From Mycolicibacterium celeriflavum (GTDB lineage Bacteria > Actinomycetota > Actinomycetes > Mycobacteriales > Mycobacteriaceae), in NCBI RefSeq assembly GCF_010731795.1, contig NZ_AP022591.1, positions 2,852,001-2,916,000 of the forward strand: DNA of 64,000 nucleotides, in the 5' to 3' direction. Both the position numbers and the translations under genes were made by a program. A model generated the notes under the pieces. The model did no database searches. It was not told the DNA's origin and saw nothing but the letters and a program-made list of their open reading frames with translations. Positions 54,056 to 63,104 of this stretch are shown one piece after another; position 1 is the first letter of the stretch; the number at the start of each line of letters is the position of its first letter.

Positions 54056-54210
54056 GCTCTTGATCCTGCCCTACCAGGCGTCGGTGTCCCGTCGGAATCG
54101 GCGACGCATGCCCGTGATTCGTTGGCCGCAGCCACCATCGCCGCGGGGGTGGGGCGGTGCTGATGCTGGCGTCAGCCCTGGCGGTGTGGCTCCTGCTGCG
54201 CAGTGAACCG

Positions 54211-54885
54211 CTACCAGGCCAAGCCGAGGTCGGCGTGCTGGGCGATCCAGGCGTGCATCGCGATACCGGCGGCGACGCCGGCGTTGATGCTGCGGGTCGA
54301 GCCGAACTGTGCGATCGAGACCACTGACGCCGCACCGGCTTTGGCGTCCTCGGTGATGCCGGGGCCTTCCTGACCGAAAACCATCAGGCATTCCCTGGGC
54401 AGGGCGGTGTGTTCGATGCGCGAGGCGCCGGGAATGTTGTCGACGGCGACGACGGTCAACCCCGCGTCTGCGGCGAACGCGAGCAGGTCCGCGGTGGTGT
54501 CGTGATGGCGTAGCCGCTGATAACGGTCGGTCACCATCGCGCCGCGGCGGTTCCACCGCCGCCTGCCGACGATGTGCACGGTGTAGACGGCGAACGCGTT
54601 GGCCGTGCGCACCACCGCGCCGATGTTGGCGTCACTGCCGAAGTTCTCGATCGCGATGTGCAGCGGGTGTCTGCGGGTGTCGATGTCGGCGATGATCGCG
54701 TCCCGAGTCCAATACCGGTACGCATCAACGACATTGCGGGTGTCGCCGTCCCGCAGCAGCACGGGGTCGTAGCGCGGGTCGTCAGGCGGCGGGCCGGTCC
54801 ACGGACCGACGCCGGGGCCCTCACCCCACTCCGTCGGTCCCGGAGCCGCGGCGGCGGCGACATCCTGCCCGGGCGGCTCAGGCAT
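54211..54885 (-). CDS. SpoU-family RNA 2'-O-methyltransferase
   Basis: This 224-residue SPOUT-fold methylase has motif 1 (NFGSDANIGAVVRTANAFA), motif 2 (VFGQEGPGI) and motif 3 (IAQFGSTRSINAGVAAGIAMH), which form the knotted SAM site. It should methylate a ribose in tRNA or rRNA; the target is unknown. I chose ATG 54885 (MPEPPGQ), which overlaps the preceding lipoprotein stop by 8 nt. It corresponds to Rv0380c. Confidence 0.92.
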   Translation of the reverse strand: MPEPPGQDVAAAAAPGPTEWGEGPGVGPWTGPPPDDPRYDPVLLRDGDTRNVVDAYRYWTRDAIIADIDTRRHPLHIAIENFGSDANIGAVVRTANAFAVYTVHIVGRRRWNRRGAMVTDRYQRLRHHDTTADLLAFAADAGLTVVAVDNIPGASRIEHTALPRECLMVFGQEGPGITEDAKAGAASVVSIAQFGSTRSINAGVAAGIAMHAWIAQHADLGLAW

Positions 54886-55786
54886 CCTCGGTCCACAGCG
54901 CGGCATGCGTGCCGACCAGCGAGACCGTCGCATACAGCAGGGCTTTGTTGATCTCCCCCTGGGTGCACAGCGACGCACGAACCTGGACCGCGTCGCGGGA
55001 GGCGTCGGGTAGCACCAGCACCGAATCGCCGTAGATGTCGCAGGCGTGGCTGAGCCCCGGCGGGGGCAGCGACGGCGACACCAACACCATCGACGGCCCG
55101 CCGCGCCGCTCGGAGGCGTCGCGGTACTGCTCTGCCAGGCCGCTGATCTCGAGGCCGATCAGCATGTAGCCCTTGCCGGTGAACGCGTTCGGGTCACCGA
55201 GCGCCGTCGGGTCGAGCATGGCGCCGTCGGCGCGAAACGCGTCGAGGCTCGTGGTCTTGAGGGACAGCCCGGTGTCGTTGTCCCTGACGGCGGGCAGCCC
55301 GACGGGGAACGCCGCGGGGTGCGCGACGGTGGTGCCCGGCGTGCGGTCGCTCGGCGAGTAGGCGTACACGCCTCGGACCTGCACCTGGTCGCGCGCCGGC
55401 CCGATGCACACCGTGCCGGTGAGGCGGTCGGGTGTCGGCGCCGAAAGTGGTTGCACCTCAAGGTTCGTCACGTCGCGGCAGCCGCCGATCGCGTTGGCCT
55501 CGATCGGGTGTGCGAGGGCCCCGTAGAGGCCGAACCGGATGTCTTCGGGCTTGGTGTGCGCGCCACCGGGTTCCGACGGCGACGCGTCGACGTCGAACAG
55601 GACGTAATCACCGTCGAAGCGCAGGTTCGACACCGACATGTTCCAGCCCAGCGTCGCAAGCGATTCGCCGATGGTCGCAGTCTGCGCCGAGTAGGGTCGC
55701 TCCAACCGGTCGTCAGTGGAACACGCCGAGGCCGCGACGACGACGATCGCTGCCAGCGCTGCGATCAGCGCGCGCACGTAAGACAA
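54878..55786 (-). CDS. Conserved mycobacterial lipoprotein (Rv0381c-like)
   Basis: This 302-residue protein has a lipoprotein signal with lipobox A-S-A-C near residue 22 and an outer domain with two or three further Cys pairs (GGCRDV, TVCIG, HACDI, SLCTQ). No known domain is recognised. The start codon is TTG at 55786, preceded by a TAGAGC element. It lies in a leftward group with the SDR, ttfA and SpoU genes. Confidence 0.75.
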   Translation of the reverse strand: MSYVRALIAALAAIVVVAASACSTDDRLERPYSAQTATIGESLATLGWNMSVSNLRFDGDYVLFDVDASPSEPGGAHTKPEDIRFGLYGALAHPIEANAIGGCRDVTNLEVQPLSAPTPDRLTGTVCIGPARDQVQVRGVYAYSPSDRTPGTTVAHPAAFPVGLPAVRDNDTGLSLKTTSLDAFRADGAMLDPTALGDPNAFTGKGYMLIGLEISGLAEQYRDASERRGGPSMVLVSPSLPPPGLSHACDIYGDSVLVLPDASRDAVQVRASLCTQGEINKALLYATVSLVGTHAALWTEDA

Positions 55787-55789
55787 GCT

Positions 55790-56566
55790 CTACGTCCTGC
55801 TGCGGCCACGGCCGACGACTTTCGTCATCGCTCGCACCAGGTTTCGCGGCACGAACCGCCCGCCGACGGTCAATGCCTTGTACTGCAGGCCCGGCACGAT
55901 CACGACCTTGTTCCTGGCGGCACCGGCGATCGTCTCGCGCACCACGTCATCGACGTCGAGCCAGAACCACGACGGGGTGCCGCTCATGTCGATGCCGGCG
56001 CGTCGGTGAAACTCCGTGCGGACGAACCCCGGGCACAGCGCGTGCACGCCGACGCCGGTACCGCCCAAACCGTTGGCCAGCCCCTCGGAGAACGCGATCA
56101 CCCACGCCTTGGACGCCGAATAGGTCGACCCCCGGCCGGGCAGCAGGCCGGCGACGCTGGCGACGTTGATCACCGTGCCCCGGTGTGCGGCCAGCATCGG
56201 CGGTAGCGCGGCGTGCGTCAGCTCCATGACAGCGGTGACGTTGACGTCCAACTGCGACTGCAGCAGCGCGAGGTCGGCAGTCCAGAACTCGCCGGAGGTG
56301 CCGAACCCCGCGTTGTTGACCAACACCTGCACGCCGGCGGTCAGCCGGTCGGCGACCTTGGCCCGGTCGCCGGCCTCGGCGAGATCGGCGGCGAGGACCT
56401 CGACGTCCGCGCCGGTTTCGTCCCGCAGTTCGGCGGCCAGGCGCTCGAGTCGCGCTCCATCGCGCGCGACGAGGACCAGGTCATGACCGTCGCGCGCGTA
56501 CCTGCGCGCGAATCCGGCGCCGATGCCGGACGTCGGCCCGGTGATCAGTGCGACGGGACGAGACAT
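55790..56566 (-). CDS. Short-chain dehydrogenase/reductase
   Basis: This 258-residue SDR has [20 protein letters not shown], and the catalytic Ser-Tyr-Lys ([20 protein letters not shown]). A C-terminal region [23 protein letters not shown] is typical of mycobacterial SDRs of unknown substrate. TAATGT 7 nt before the ATG supports a leaderless start. It starts 14 bp after the ttfA stop. Confidence 0.9.
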   Translation of the reverse strand: MSRPVALITGPTSGIGAGFARRYARDGHDLVLVARDGARLERLAAELRDETGADVEVLAADLAEAGDRAKVADRLTAGVQVLVNNAGFGTSGEFWTADLALLQSQLDVNVTAVMELTHAALPPMLAAHRGTVINVASVAGLLPGRGSTYSASKAWVIAFSEGLANGLGGTGVGVHALCPGFVRTEFHRRAGIDMSGTPSWFWLDVDDVVRETIAGAARNKVVIVPGLQYKALTVGGRFVPRNLVRAMTKVVGRGRSRT

Positions 56567-56580
56567 GCTCTAAACATTAC

Positions 56581-57420
56581 TTACCGCTGATAGTGCGGCG
56601 ACTGCCGTCCGTTGCGCGACGGCGGTTGCCGCCGGGCCGCATTGGGGCGAGCGGGCGGCTGCTGGGGATAACGAGCGGCTTCGGGACGCGCAGGTGCCTC
56701 GGCGCGGTCGGGGGCCGGTTCGGCGCGGCCGGCGGCGGGGGTGAGCGGTCGGCTCGGCGACCCGCTGCGCCGGGCCAGTGCGGCCTGGCTGCCCGGGCTC
56801 GCCATGGCCTGCGGAGTCGGCGGCAGCACCCTCAGCAGGTCGTTGAACTGACGGACGGTGCGCAACCCCTCGTCCCACTGCGCCCGCGTGCTGGTGACGG
56901 GCATGGACACCAGCGTCCAGTGCTCTTCGTTCCACATGATCTCGGCGCAGTCCGGGGCGGTGTGGGCGAACGTCACCATCCGCCGGTCGCACGCGCGCCG
57001 CGCGGCGTCGAGGTTGGTGGAGTAGACCATCCGCGGCCCGATCGCGCCGAGCAGCCAGATGTCGTTCTCCCGCGGCTCTTTGATGCCCTTGAGCCGCAGG
57101 TCCACGACGACGTTGGTGCCGACCTTACGGTGCAGCGCGATCACCGTCGCCACGTCCTCGAGGTCGAAGATGAACACCGCCTCGCCGCGGATCTGGCCCA
57201 GCACGACGTTCTTGGCGGTGACGTCGCCGACGGTCGACATCACGCCGCGCTTCCAGCGGTTGACGATGTCGTGCGATTCGTTTTCGTAGTCGAAGCCGTG
57301 CGACTTCGCCCAGGACTTGCGCCGGCGTCCCAGCCCGCGTCGACGGTCGACGTCGACGTACAGCAACACCGCCGCACCCACGAAGCAGAGTGCGGACAGC
57401 GTGAACCAAAGCGGAACCAT
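56581..57420 (-). CDS. ttfA: TMM transport factor A (TtfA), MmpL3 partner
   Basis: In mycobacteria TtfA binds MmpL3 and is needed for trehalose monomycolate transport to the cell envelope. The 279-residue protein has an N-terminal membrane helix (about 4-24), a basic stop-transfer (RRRGLGRRRK), a conserved cytoplasmic domain (VTAKNVVLGQIRGEAVFIFDLEDVAT; IKEPRENDIWLLGAIGPR), and a Pro/Arg-rich tail. TAGGCT lies 8 nt before the ATG. The assignment rests on similarity to the Rv0383c/MSMEG_0736 type and its place beside clpB. Confidence 0.88.
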   Translation of the reverse strand: MVPLWFTLSALCFVGAAVLLYVDVDRRRGLGRRRKSWAKSHGFDYENESHDIVNRWKRGVMSTVGDVTAKNVVLGQIRGEAVFIFDLEDVATVIALHRKVGTNVVVDLRLKGIKEPRENDIWLLGAIGPRMVYSTNLDAARRACDRRMVTFAHTAPDCAEIMWNEEHWTLVSMPVTSTRAQWDEGLRTVRQFNDLLRVLPPTPQAMASPGSQAALARRSGSPSRPLTPAAGRAEPAPDRAEAPARPEAARYPQQPPARPNAARRQPPSRNGRQSPHYQR

Positions 57421-57544
57421 TGCGCCCTAGCCTACTTGCAGGTAGTCCTTAATCCCGAACTCATCCTGATCACGAGACCATCTCACCCGTGAAACTGTCC
57501 CCTGCCTTCGGTGTGGCCCCAGCCGCCGCAGTCTCGATGGGGGC

Positions 57545-60091
57545 TCAGCCCAGGACCAGCGAGTCCCCGTCGGGGCTGACGTTGACCGGCACCACGTCGC
57601 CGTCGTGCACCTCACCGGCGAGCAGCATCTTGGCGAGCTGATCACCGATGGCCTGCTGAATCAGCCGGCGCAGCGGCCGGGCGCCGTACTGCGGGTCGAA
57701 GCCGCGCTGCGCCAGCCACTTCTTGGCCGGCAGCGACACCTCGAGGGTGAGCCGCCGCTGCGCCAACCGCTTGGCCAGCTGCTCGAGCTGGATGTCGACG
57801 ATGTGGACCAGCTCCTCGGGGTTGAGCCCGTCGAACACGATCACGTCGTCGAGCCGGTTGATGAACTCGGGCTTGAACGCCCCGCGCACCGCGGCCATCA
57901 CCTGTTCCTCGCTGCCGCCGGCACCGAGGTTGGACGTCAGGATCAGGATGGTGTTGCGGAAGTCCACGGTGCGGCCCTGCCCGTCGGTCAGCCTGCCCTC
58001 GTCGAGCACCTGCAGCAGCACGTCGAACACGTCCGGGTGGGCCTTTTCGATCTCGTCGAACAGGATCACCGTGTACGGACGCCGTCGCACCGCCTCGGTC
58101 AGCTGACCGCCCTGGTCGTAGCCGATGTAGCCGGGAGGCGCACCGACGAGGCGGGCCACCGAGTGCTTCTCGCCGTACTCGCTCATGTCGATGCGGACCA
58201 TCGCGCGTTCGTCGTCGAACAGGAACTCCGCCAACGCCTTCGCCAGCTCGGTCTTACCGACACCGGTAGGGCCGAGGAACATGAACGAGCCGGTCGGCCG
58301 ATTCGGGTCGGCGACACCGGCGCGGCTGCGGCGCACCGCGTCAGAAACAGCCTGCACGGCCTTGCGCTGGCCGACGACGCGTTTGCCGAGCTCGTCTTCC
58401 ATCCGCAGCAGCTTGGCGGTCTCGCCCTCGAGCATCCGGCCCGCCGGAATGCCGGTCCACGCCGACACCACGTCGGCGATGTCGTCGGGCCCGACCTCCT
58501 CCTTGAGCATGAGGTCCTCGCGCGCCTCGGCCTGTGGCAGCGCCGCGTCGAGCTTCTTCTCGACCTCCGGGATACGGCCGTAGCGCAGTTCGGCGGCCTT
58601 CTCGAGGTTGCCGTCGCGTTCGGCTCGGTCTGCCTCGCCGCGCAACACCTCGAGCTGCTCCTTGAGCTCGCGGACGATGTCGATGGCGCCCTTCTCGTTC
58701 TGCCAGCGGGTCGTCAGCTCGGCCAACTTCTCCTTGTGGTCGGCCAACTCGGCGCGCAGCTTCTCCAGCCGCTCCTTTGAGGCGGCGTCCTCTTCCTTGG
58801 AGAGCGCCATCTCCTCGATCTCGAGCCGACGCACCAGCCGCTCGACCTCGTCGATCTCGACGGGCCGCGAGTCGATCTCCATCCGTAACCGCGATGCGGC
58901 CTCGTCGACGAGGTCGATGGCCTTGTCGGGGAGGAACCGGCTGGTGATGTAGCGGTCGGACAGCGTGGCCGCCGACACCAGCGCCGAGTCGGTGATCCGC
59001 ACGCCGTGGTGTACCTCGTAGCGGTCCTTCAGTCCGCGCAGGATGCCGACGGTGTCCTCGACCGACGGCTCGCCGACGAACACCTGCTGGAAGCGGCGCT
59101 CCAGCGCGGCGTCCTTCTCGATGTGCTTGCGGTACTCGTCGAGCGTGGTCGCGCCGACCAGGCGCAGCTCGCCGCGGGCGAGCATCGGCTTGATCATGTT
59201 GCCCGCGTCCATCGAGGACTCGCCGGTCGCGCCGGCGCCGACGATGGTGTGCAGCTCGTCGATGAACGTGATGATCTGGCCGGCGGAGTTCTTGATGTCG
59301 TCGAGCACGGCCTTGAGCCGCTCCTCGAATTCGCCGCGGTACTTCGACCCGGCGACCATCGAGCCCAGGTCCAGGCTGATGACGGTCTTGTCGCGCAGGC
59401 TCTCGGGCACGTCGCCGGCGACTATGCGCTGGGCCAGGCCCTCGACGATCGCGGTCTTGCCGACGCCGGGCTCACCGATGAGCACCGGGTTGTTCTTGGT
59501 GCGACGGGACAGCACCTGAACGACGCGACGGATCTCATTGTCGCGTCCGATGACCGGGTCGAGCTTGCCTTCCTTGGCGCGGGCGGTCAGATCGGTGGAG
59601 TACTTCTCCAGCGCCTGATAGGTGCCTTCGGGATCCGGGCTGGTGACGCGGGCGCTGCCGCGCACCTTGACGAAGGCTTCGCGAAGCGCCTGCGGGGATG
59701 CGCCGTGGCCGGTGAGCAGCTTGGCGACATCCGAGTCACCGGTCGCCAAACCGACCATCAGGTGTTCGGTCGAGACGTACTCGTCGTCCAACTCCGTCGC
59801 CAGGTGCTGGGCAGCGGTGATCGCGGCCAGGGCCGGAGGCGACAGCTGCGGCTGCGCGTTGGAGCCGGACGCGCTGGGCAACCGGTCCAGGAGCCGCTGG
59901 GTCTCGGCGCGGATGGTCGCAGGTTCGACGCCGACGGCCTCCAGAAGCGGCGCGGCAATGCCATCGTTTTGAGTCAGCAGGGCCATCAACAGGTGGGCCG
60001 GCGTGATCTGCGGGTTGCCTGCGCTGGTCGCCGCCTGCAACGCCGCGGTCAACGCCGCCTGGGTCTTGGTCGTCGGGTTGAACGAGTCCAC
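57545..60091 (-). CDS. clpB: Chaperone ClpB (protein disaggregase)
   Basis: ClpB rescues aggregated proteins with DnaK. The 848-residue protein has the N-domain (1-145), NBD1 with Walker A GEPGVGKT (206-213), the coiled-coil M-domain (about 410-525), and NBD2 with Walker A GPTGVGKT (607-614). The GTG start matches known mycobacterial ClpB proteins ([15 protein letters not shown]). A HAIR (HspR) operator lies 68 bp upstream. Confidence 0.97.
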   Translation of the reverse strand: MDSFNPTTKTQAALTAALQAATSAGNPQITPAHLLMALLTQNDGIAAPLLEAVGVEPATIRAETQRLLDRLPSASGSNAQPQLSPPALAAITAAQHLATELDDEYVSTEHLMVGLATGDSDVAKLLTGHGASPQALREAFVKVRGSARVTSPDPEGTYQALEKYSTDLTARAKEGKLDPVIGRDNEIRRVVQVLSRRTKNNPVLIGEPGVGKTAIVEGLAQRIVAGDVPESLRDKTVISLDLGSMVAGSKYRGEFEERLKAVLDDIKNSAGQIITFIDELHTIVGAGATGESSMDAGNMIKPMLARGELRLVGATTLDEYRKHIEKDAALERRFQQVFVGEPSVEDTVGILRGLKDRYEVHHGVRITDSALVSAATLSDRYITSRFLPDKAIDLVDEAASRLRMEIDSRPVEIDEVERLVRRLEIEEMALSKEEDAASKERLEKLRAELADHKEKLAELTTRWQNEKGAIDIVRELKEQLEVLRGEADRAERDGNLEKAAELRYGRIPEVEKKLDAALPQAEAREDLMLKEEVGPDDIADVVSAWTGIPAGRMLEGETAKLLRMEDELGKRVVGQRKAVQAVSDAVRRSRAGVADPNRPTGSFMFLGPTGVGKTELAKALAEFLFDDERAMVRIDMSEYGEKHSVARLVGAPPGYIGYDQGGQLTEAVRRRPYTVILFDEIEKAHPDVFDVLLQVLDEGRLTDGQGRTVDFRNTILILTSNLGAGGSEEQVMAAVRGAFKPEFINRLDDVIVFDGLNPEELVHIVDIQLEQLAKRLAQRRLTLEVSLPAKKWLAQRGFDPQYGARPLRRLIQQAIGDQLAKMLLAGEVHDGDVVPVNVSPDGDSLVLG

Positions 60092-60158
60092 GACACGTCG
60101 CCTTTCTTGGGTTCATGAGCTATCGGAAATGCTTGTCGCATGGTTCAACGTCGTCAAT

Positions 60159-60179
60159 CTTGAGTCTGTTCCGCTCAAG
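60159..60179 (-). promoter_or_regulatory. HAIR element (HspR operator) upstream of clpB
   Basis: CTTGAGT-N7-GCTCAAG matches the HAIR consensus CTTGAGT-N7-ACTCAAG with one mismatch. HspR represses clpB and the dnaK operon in actinobacteria, so clpB here should be induced by heat shock through loss of HspR binding. It is placed 68 bp before the GTG. Confidence 0.88.
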
Positions 60180-60282
60180 TCTAGCCAATTTCACCGACTC
60201 CAAACATCGCCCGGCCTCCGCAGATCGCAACACGCCGCTCACAAGTCACAGCTTTCACACCGGTATCGGCGACGCTTGTCCC

Positions 60283-60696
60283 ATGCGTCGACTCGCCGCC
60301 ATGCTCGCGGCCGTCGCGGTAGGCGTCTCCAGTTCGCCCGTGCTGACCGCGCCCGCGCACGCCGCCAGCGATGCCGACCAGGTCCGCGCCGTCCTCGACG
60401 GGATGAACGGCTCGTACAACCGCTCGGATTTCGCGTCGTTCGCCGCGCACGTCTGCGCCGCCATGCGCAACGCCGACGGTTTCCGGTCAGAGTGGTACGC
60501 GAGCCGCAGGGCGGACGGCCCCACCCGGATCTCGGTCGACTCGGTGACGGTGGCCGGCCACCCCGCATCCTCGGCCGTCGCGACCGTCCGGTTCGCGGCC
60601 GAAAACCGGCCCAGCGCCAAGACCTTCGATATCGACTTCGTCCGCGAGGGCAGCGACTGGAAGGCCTGCCACTACCACCCGACGCGAGCCGCATAG
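60283..60696 (+). CDS. Secreted NTF2-like protein with terminal W-K-x-C
   Basis: This 137-residue protein has a Sec signal peptide (MRRLAAMLAAVAVG ... APAHAAS, cleavage near 27) and a compact NTF2-like domain with Cys in AHVCAAM and the ending DWKACHYHP. It resembles the outer domains of the proteins at 35819-36277 and 47317-48174. The ATG at 60283 is well placed after the signal start; the frame upstream is non-coding. It overlaps the next gene by 1 nt. Confidence 0.78.
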   Translation: MRRLAAMLAAVAVGVSSSPVLTAPAHAASDADQVRAVLDGMNGSYNRSDFASFAAHVCAAMRNADGFRSEWYASRRADGPTRISVDSVTVAGHPASSAVATVRFAAENRPSAKTFDIDFVREGSDWKACHYHPTRAA

Positions 60697-61349
60697 TGCT
60701 CACCGAACTGATTCCGCTGGCGCTGGTGATCGCGCTGTCGCCGCTGTCGATCATCCCGGCGGTGCTCGTGCTGCACACGCCGCGGCCACGCCCGACCGGC
60801 CTGGCCTTCCTCGCGGGCTGGCTGATCGGGCTCACCGTGCTGACCGTCGTTTTCCTGCAGGTGTCCGGGCTGCTGGGCGGCCGGGAGGACAGGCCGCCGG
60901 GATGGGCGTCGTGGTTGCGCATCGTGGTGGGCGCGGCACTGATCGTGTTCGGCCTCTACCGCTGGTTCACCCGCAAGACGTCGGCGCACGCGCCACGCTG
61001 GATGCAAGGCCTGGCCAAGCTGACGCCGCTGCGCGCCGGCGCCACCGCCGTTATCCTCACGGTCGTCAACCCCAAGGTCTTGTTCATCTGCGCGGCAGCG
61101 GGTTTGGCCATCGGCACGGCGGGCATCGACGATCCGGGCGGCCTCTGGATCGGCGTCATCTGGTTCGTGGCGATCGCCGGTTGCACTGTCGCGCTCCCGA
61201 TTCTGGCCTATACGGTGTCGGGCGATCGCCTCCGCGAACCGCTGATCCACCTCAAGGACTGGATGGAGCGACAGCACGCGGCGCTGGTCGCAGCAATCCT
61301 CGTCGTCGTCGGAGTTCTCGTGCTGTACAAGGGAATTCACGGGCTATAG
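60696..61349 (+). CDS. GAP/SAP-family membrane protein (LysE-like fold)
   Basis: This 217-residue protein has six membrane helices, ALVIALSPLSIIPAVLVLHTPRPRPTGLAFLAGWLIGL at the N-terminus and ILTVVNPKVLFICAAAG in the middle, as in the mycobacterial GAP (glycolipid-addressing) and LysE-type families. It may export lipids or small molecules. The GTG overlaps the preceding stop by 1 nt, and the 3' end overlaps the TetR gene by 6 nt. Confidence 0.8.
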   Translation: MLTELIPLALVIALSPLSIIPAVLVLHTPRPRPTGLAFLAGWLIGLTVLTVVFLQVSGLLGGREDRPPGWASWLRIVVGAALIVFGLYRWFTRKTSAHAPRWMQGLAKLTPLRAGATAVILTVVNPKVLFICAAAGLAIGTAGIDDPGGLWIGVIWFVAIAGCTVALPILAYTVSGDRLREPLIHLKDWMERQHAALVAAILVVVGVLVLYKGIHGL

Positions 61350-61976
61350 AGCCGGCAGTCCGAGTTCGGCGGCATCGGCGGTCAGGTACCTCGTGACCGT
61401 CGGCGCCAGCAACCCCACCAGATCGTCGTCCGGCAGCGATGCCAACGGCTCGATCTTCATGACGAAGCGCAGCACCGCGGTCCCCACGAGTTGGCCCGCG
61501 GCCAACAGCGCGCGCAACCGGGCCTGCTCCCCGCCACCTAGCTCCCCGGACACCGCGGTCAAGACGTAGTTCTGCATGAACCCACGGAACGCCTCGTGGG
61601 CGTCGGGGTTCGACGTGGCCGACTGCAGCATCGCGACCATCGTCGGGCCCGATTCCGGCGACTGCCAGATGTGCAGATACGTCCGAATCAGCCGGGTGCC
61701 GATGTCAGGGTCGTCGTCGGGCCCGCCGGCGATGGCCCCCGCCAACACCTGCGGGTCGACGATCAGGCTCAGCGCCTCCCGGAACAGGTCGGCCTTGGAG
61801 CCGAACAGGTACAGCACCATCGATGGATCGACGTGCGCATCGCGGGCGATCGCCCGAAGGGTCGTCCTCTCGTACCCCTCGGCGCCGAACCGCTTGCGCG
61901 CGGCGGCCAGCACGGCATCCCGAGACACCGGTTCCCCCAGGCGGCGTCCGCGGCGCGTTTTCGCAGGTGATGGCAT
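61344..61976 (-). CDS. TetR-family transcriptional regulator
   Basis: This 210-residue TetR protein has the HTH at about residues 20-65 (TTLRAIARDAHVDPSMVLYLFGSKADLF) and a TetR_C-like ligand domain. A clear 20-bp operator (61991-62010) lies 15 bp before its start, so it is probably self-regulated and also controls the divergent gene at 62076. TAGCCT lies 6 nt before the ATG. Confidence 0.9.
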   Translation of the reverse strand: MPSPAKTRRGRRLGEPVSRDAVLAAARKRFGAEGYERTTLRAIARDAHVDPSMVLYLFGSKADLFREALSLIVDPQVLAGAIAGGPDDDPDIGTRLIRTYLHIWQSPESGPTMVAMLQSATSNPDAHEAFRGFMQNYVLTAVSGELGGGEQARLRALLAAGQLVGTAVLRFVMKIEPLASLPDDDLVGLLAPTVTRYLTADAAELGLPAL

Positions 61977-61990
61977 ACAGCCAGGCTATC

Positions 61991-62010
61991 ATTTCAATAG
62001 ATGTTGAAAT
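61991..62010. promoter_or_regulatory. TetR operator between the regulator and the divergent membrane gene
   Basis: ATTTCAA-TAGATG-TTGAAAT is a perfect inverted repeat (7-6-7). It lies between two divergent starts, 15 bp before the TetR start codon and 65 bp before the membrane gene ATG at 62076, the classical placement of a TetR operator. AT-rich DNA around it fits a promoter region. Confidence 0.8.
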
Positions 62011-62075
62011 AGTGGCGGTGTGGAGTTACGCTGCCAGCACCAGTAATTCAACGACGAATGAAAAGGGTTTTGGCC

Positions 62076-63086
62076 ATGACTACCGAAACGGCTGCGAGGC
62101 CCAACCACCAGGCATCGGGCGGCCACGAGCCGCCGGCCGCGATCCGTGCGACCGGCGTGGTGGTCGTGCTCACCGTTGTGATCGCGATCGTCGCGCTCGC
62201 TTTCGCACTGCCCGCGGCACGCACCGCACCGCACGACGTGCCGATCGGCGCGGCCGGACCGCAGGCGGCGAGCGGCCAGGTCGCCGCGACGATGGAGCGG
62301 CAAGCGCCGGGCGCGTTCGTGTTCACCTATTACCCAGGCGCACAGGCGCTGCGCGAGGCCATCCGCAACCGCGACGTCTACGGCGGCATCGCGCTCGGGC
62401 CCGACGGGCCCACGCTGATGATCGCCACCGGCGGCAGCCCGATGATCGCCCAGATGCTGACCCAGATCGGCAACGGCATCGCCCAGAAGACCGGGGCGCA
62501 GTTGCAGGTCGAGGACTTGGCGCCGCCGACCGCTGACGATCCGCGCGGAGCGGGGTTGGCCGCGTCGGCGCTGCCCATCACGCTGGCCGGTCTGCTGCCC
62601 GCGATCGCGCTGCTGTTCGCGCTCAAGCGGGAGGTGTGGACCCGGTTCACCGCCGCGGTGGTGTTCGCGGGCGTGGCCGGCGTGTCGATCGCCGGGCTGC
62701 TGCGCTGGGTGCTGGGCTCGATCGACGCGAATTTCTGGGGCGTCACCGGCGCGCTGACGCTGGGCATCCTGGCCACCGGCTTGACCCTGCTGGGCCTTGG
62801 GTCGTTGTTCGGCCGGGTCGGCCTGGCATTGGGCGCGGTGAGCGCGCTGCTCATCGGCAACCCGCTGTCCGGCCTGAACACCGCACCTGAACTGCTGCCG
62901 AGCGGTTGGGGACAGTTCGGACAGTTGCTGCCCCAGGGCGCCAACGCCACGCTGCTGCGGTCCGCCGCGTTCTTCGACGGGGCCGGCGCCACGATGCCCG
63001 TCATCGTGCTCACCTGCTGGACGGCGTTCGGGGCCGTGCTGATCGTGATCGCGGCGCTTCGACAGCGGAGGACCAGCTCAGCCTGA
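62076..63086 (+). CDS. Multi-helix membrane protein, YhgE/ABC-2-like
   Basis: This 336-residue protein has a membrane helix near 26-48, an outer domain of about 120 residues, and about five further helices in its C-terminal half (from about 160). This resembles YhgE/Pip or ABC-2 type membrane proteins, which may be efflux-related. AAAAGGG lies 8 nt before ATG 62076, so I prefer this start to ATG 62058. The divergent TetR repressor probably controls it. The flavohemoglobin-like gene follows 18 bp later. Confidence 0.82.
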   Translation: MTTETAARPNHQASGGHEPPAAIRATGVVVVLTVVIAIVALAFALPAARTAPHDVPIGAAGPQAASGQVAATMERQAPGAFVFTYYPGAQALREAIRNRDVYGGIALGPDGPTLMIATGGSPMIAQMLTQIGNGIAQKTGAQLQVEDLAPPTADDPRGAGLAASALPITLAGLLPAIALLFALKREVWTRFTAAVVFAGVAGVSIAGLLRWVLGSIDANFWGVTGALTLGILATGLTLLGLGSLFGRVGLALGAVSALLIGNPLSGLNTAPELLPSGWGQFGQLLPQGANATLLRSAAFFDGAGATMPVIVLTCWTAFGAVLIVIAALRQRRTSSA

Positions 63087-63104
63087 CACTTACACTGGGG
63101 CCGC

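Noticed and set aside
54056..54210. Short plus-strand frame starting at ATG 54054, or a frameshifted small membrane protein
   Set aside because: Only about 50 codons, Pro/Gly-rich, with hydrophobic pieces split over two frames. There is no ribosome site and no recognised homologue.
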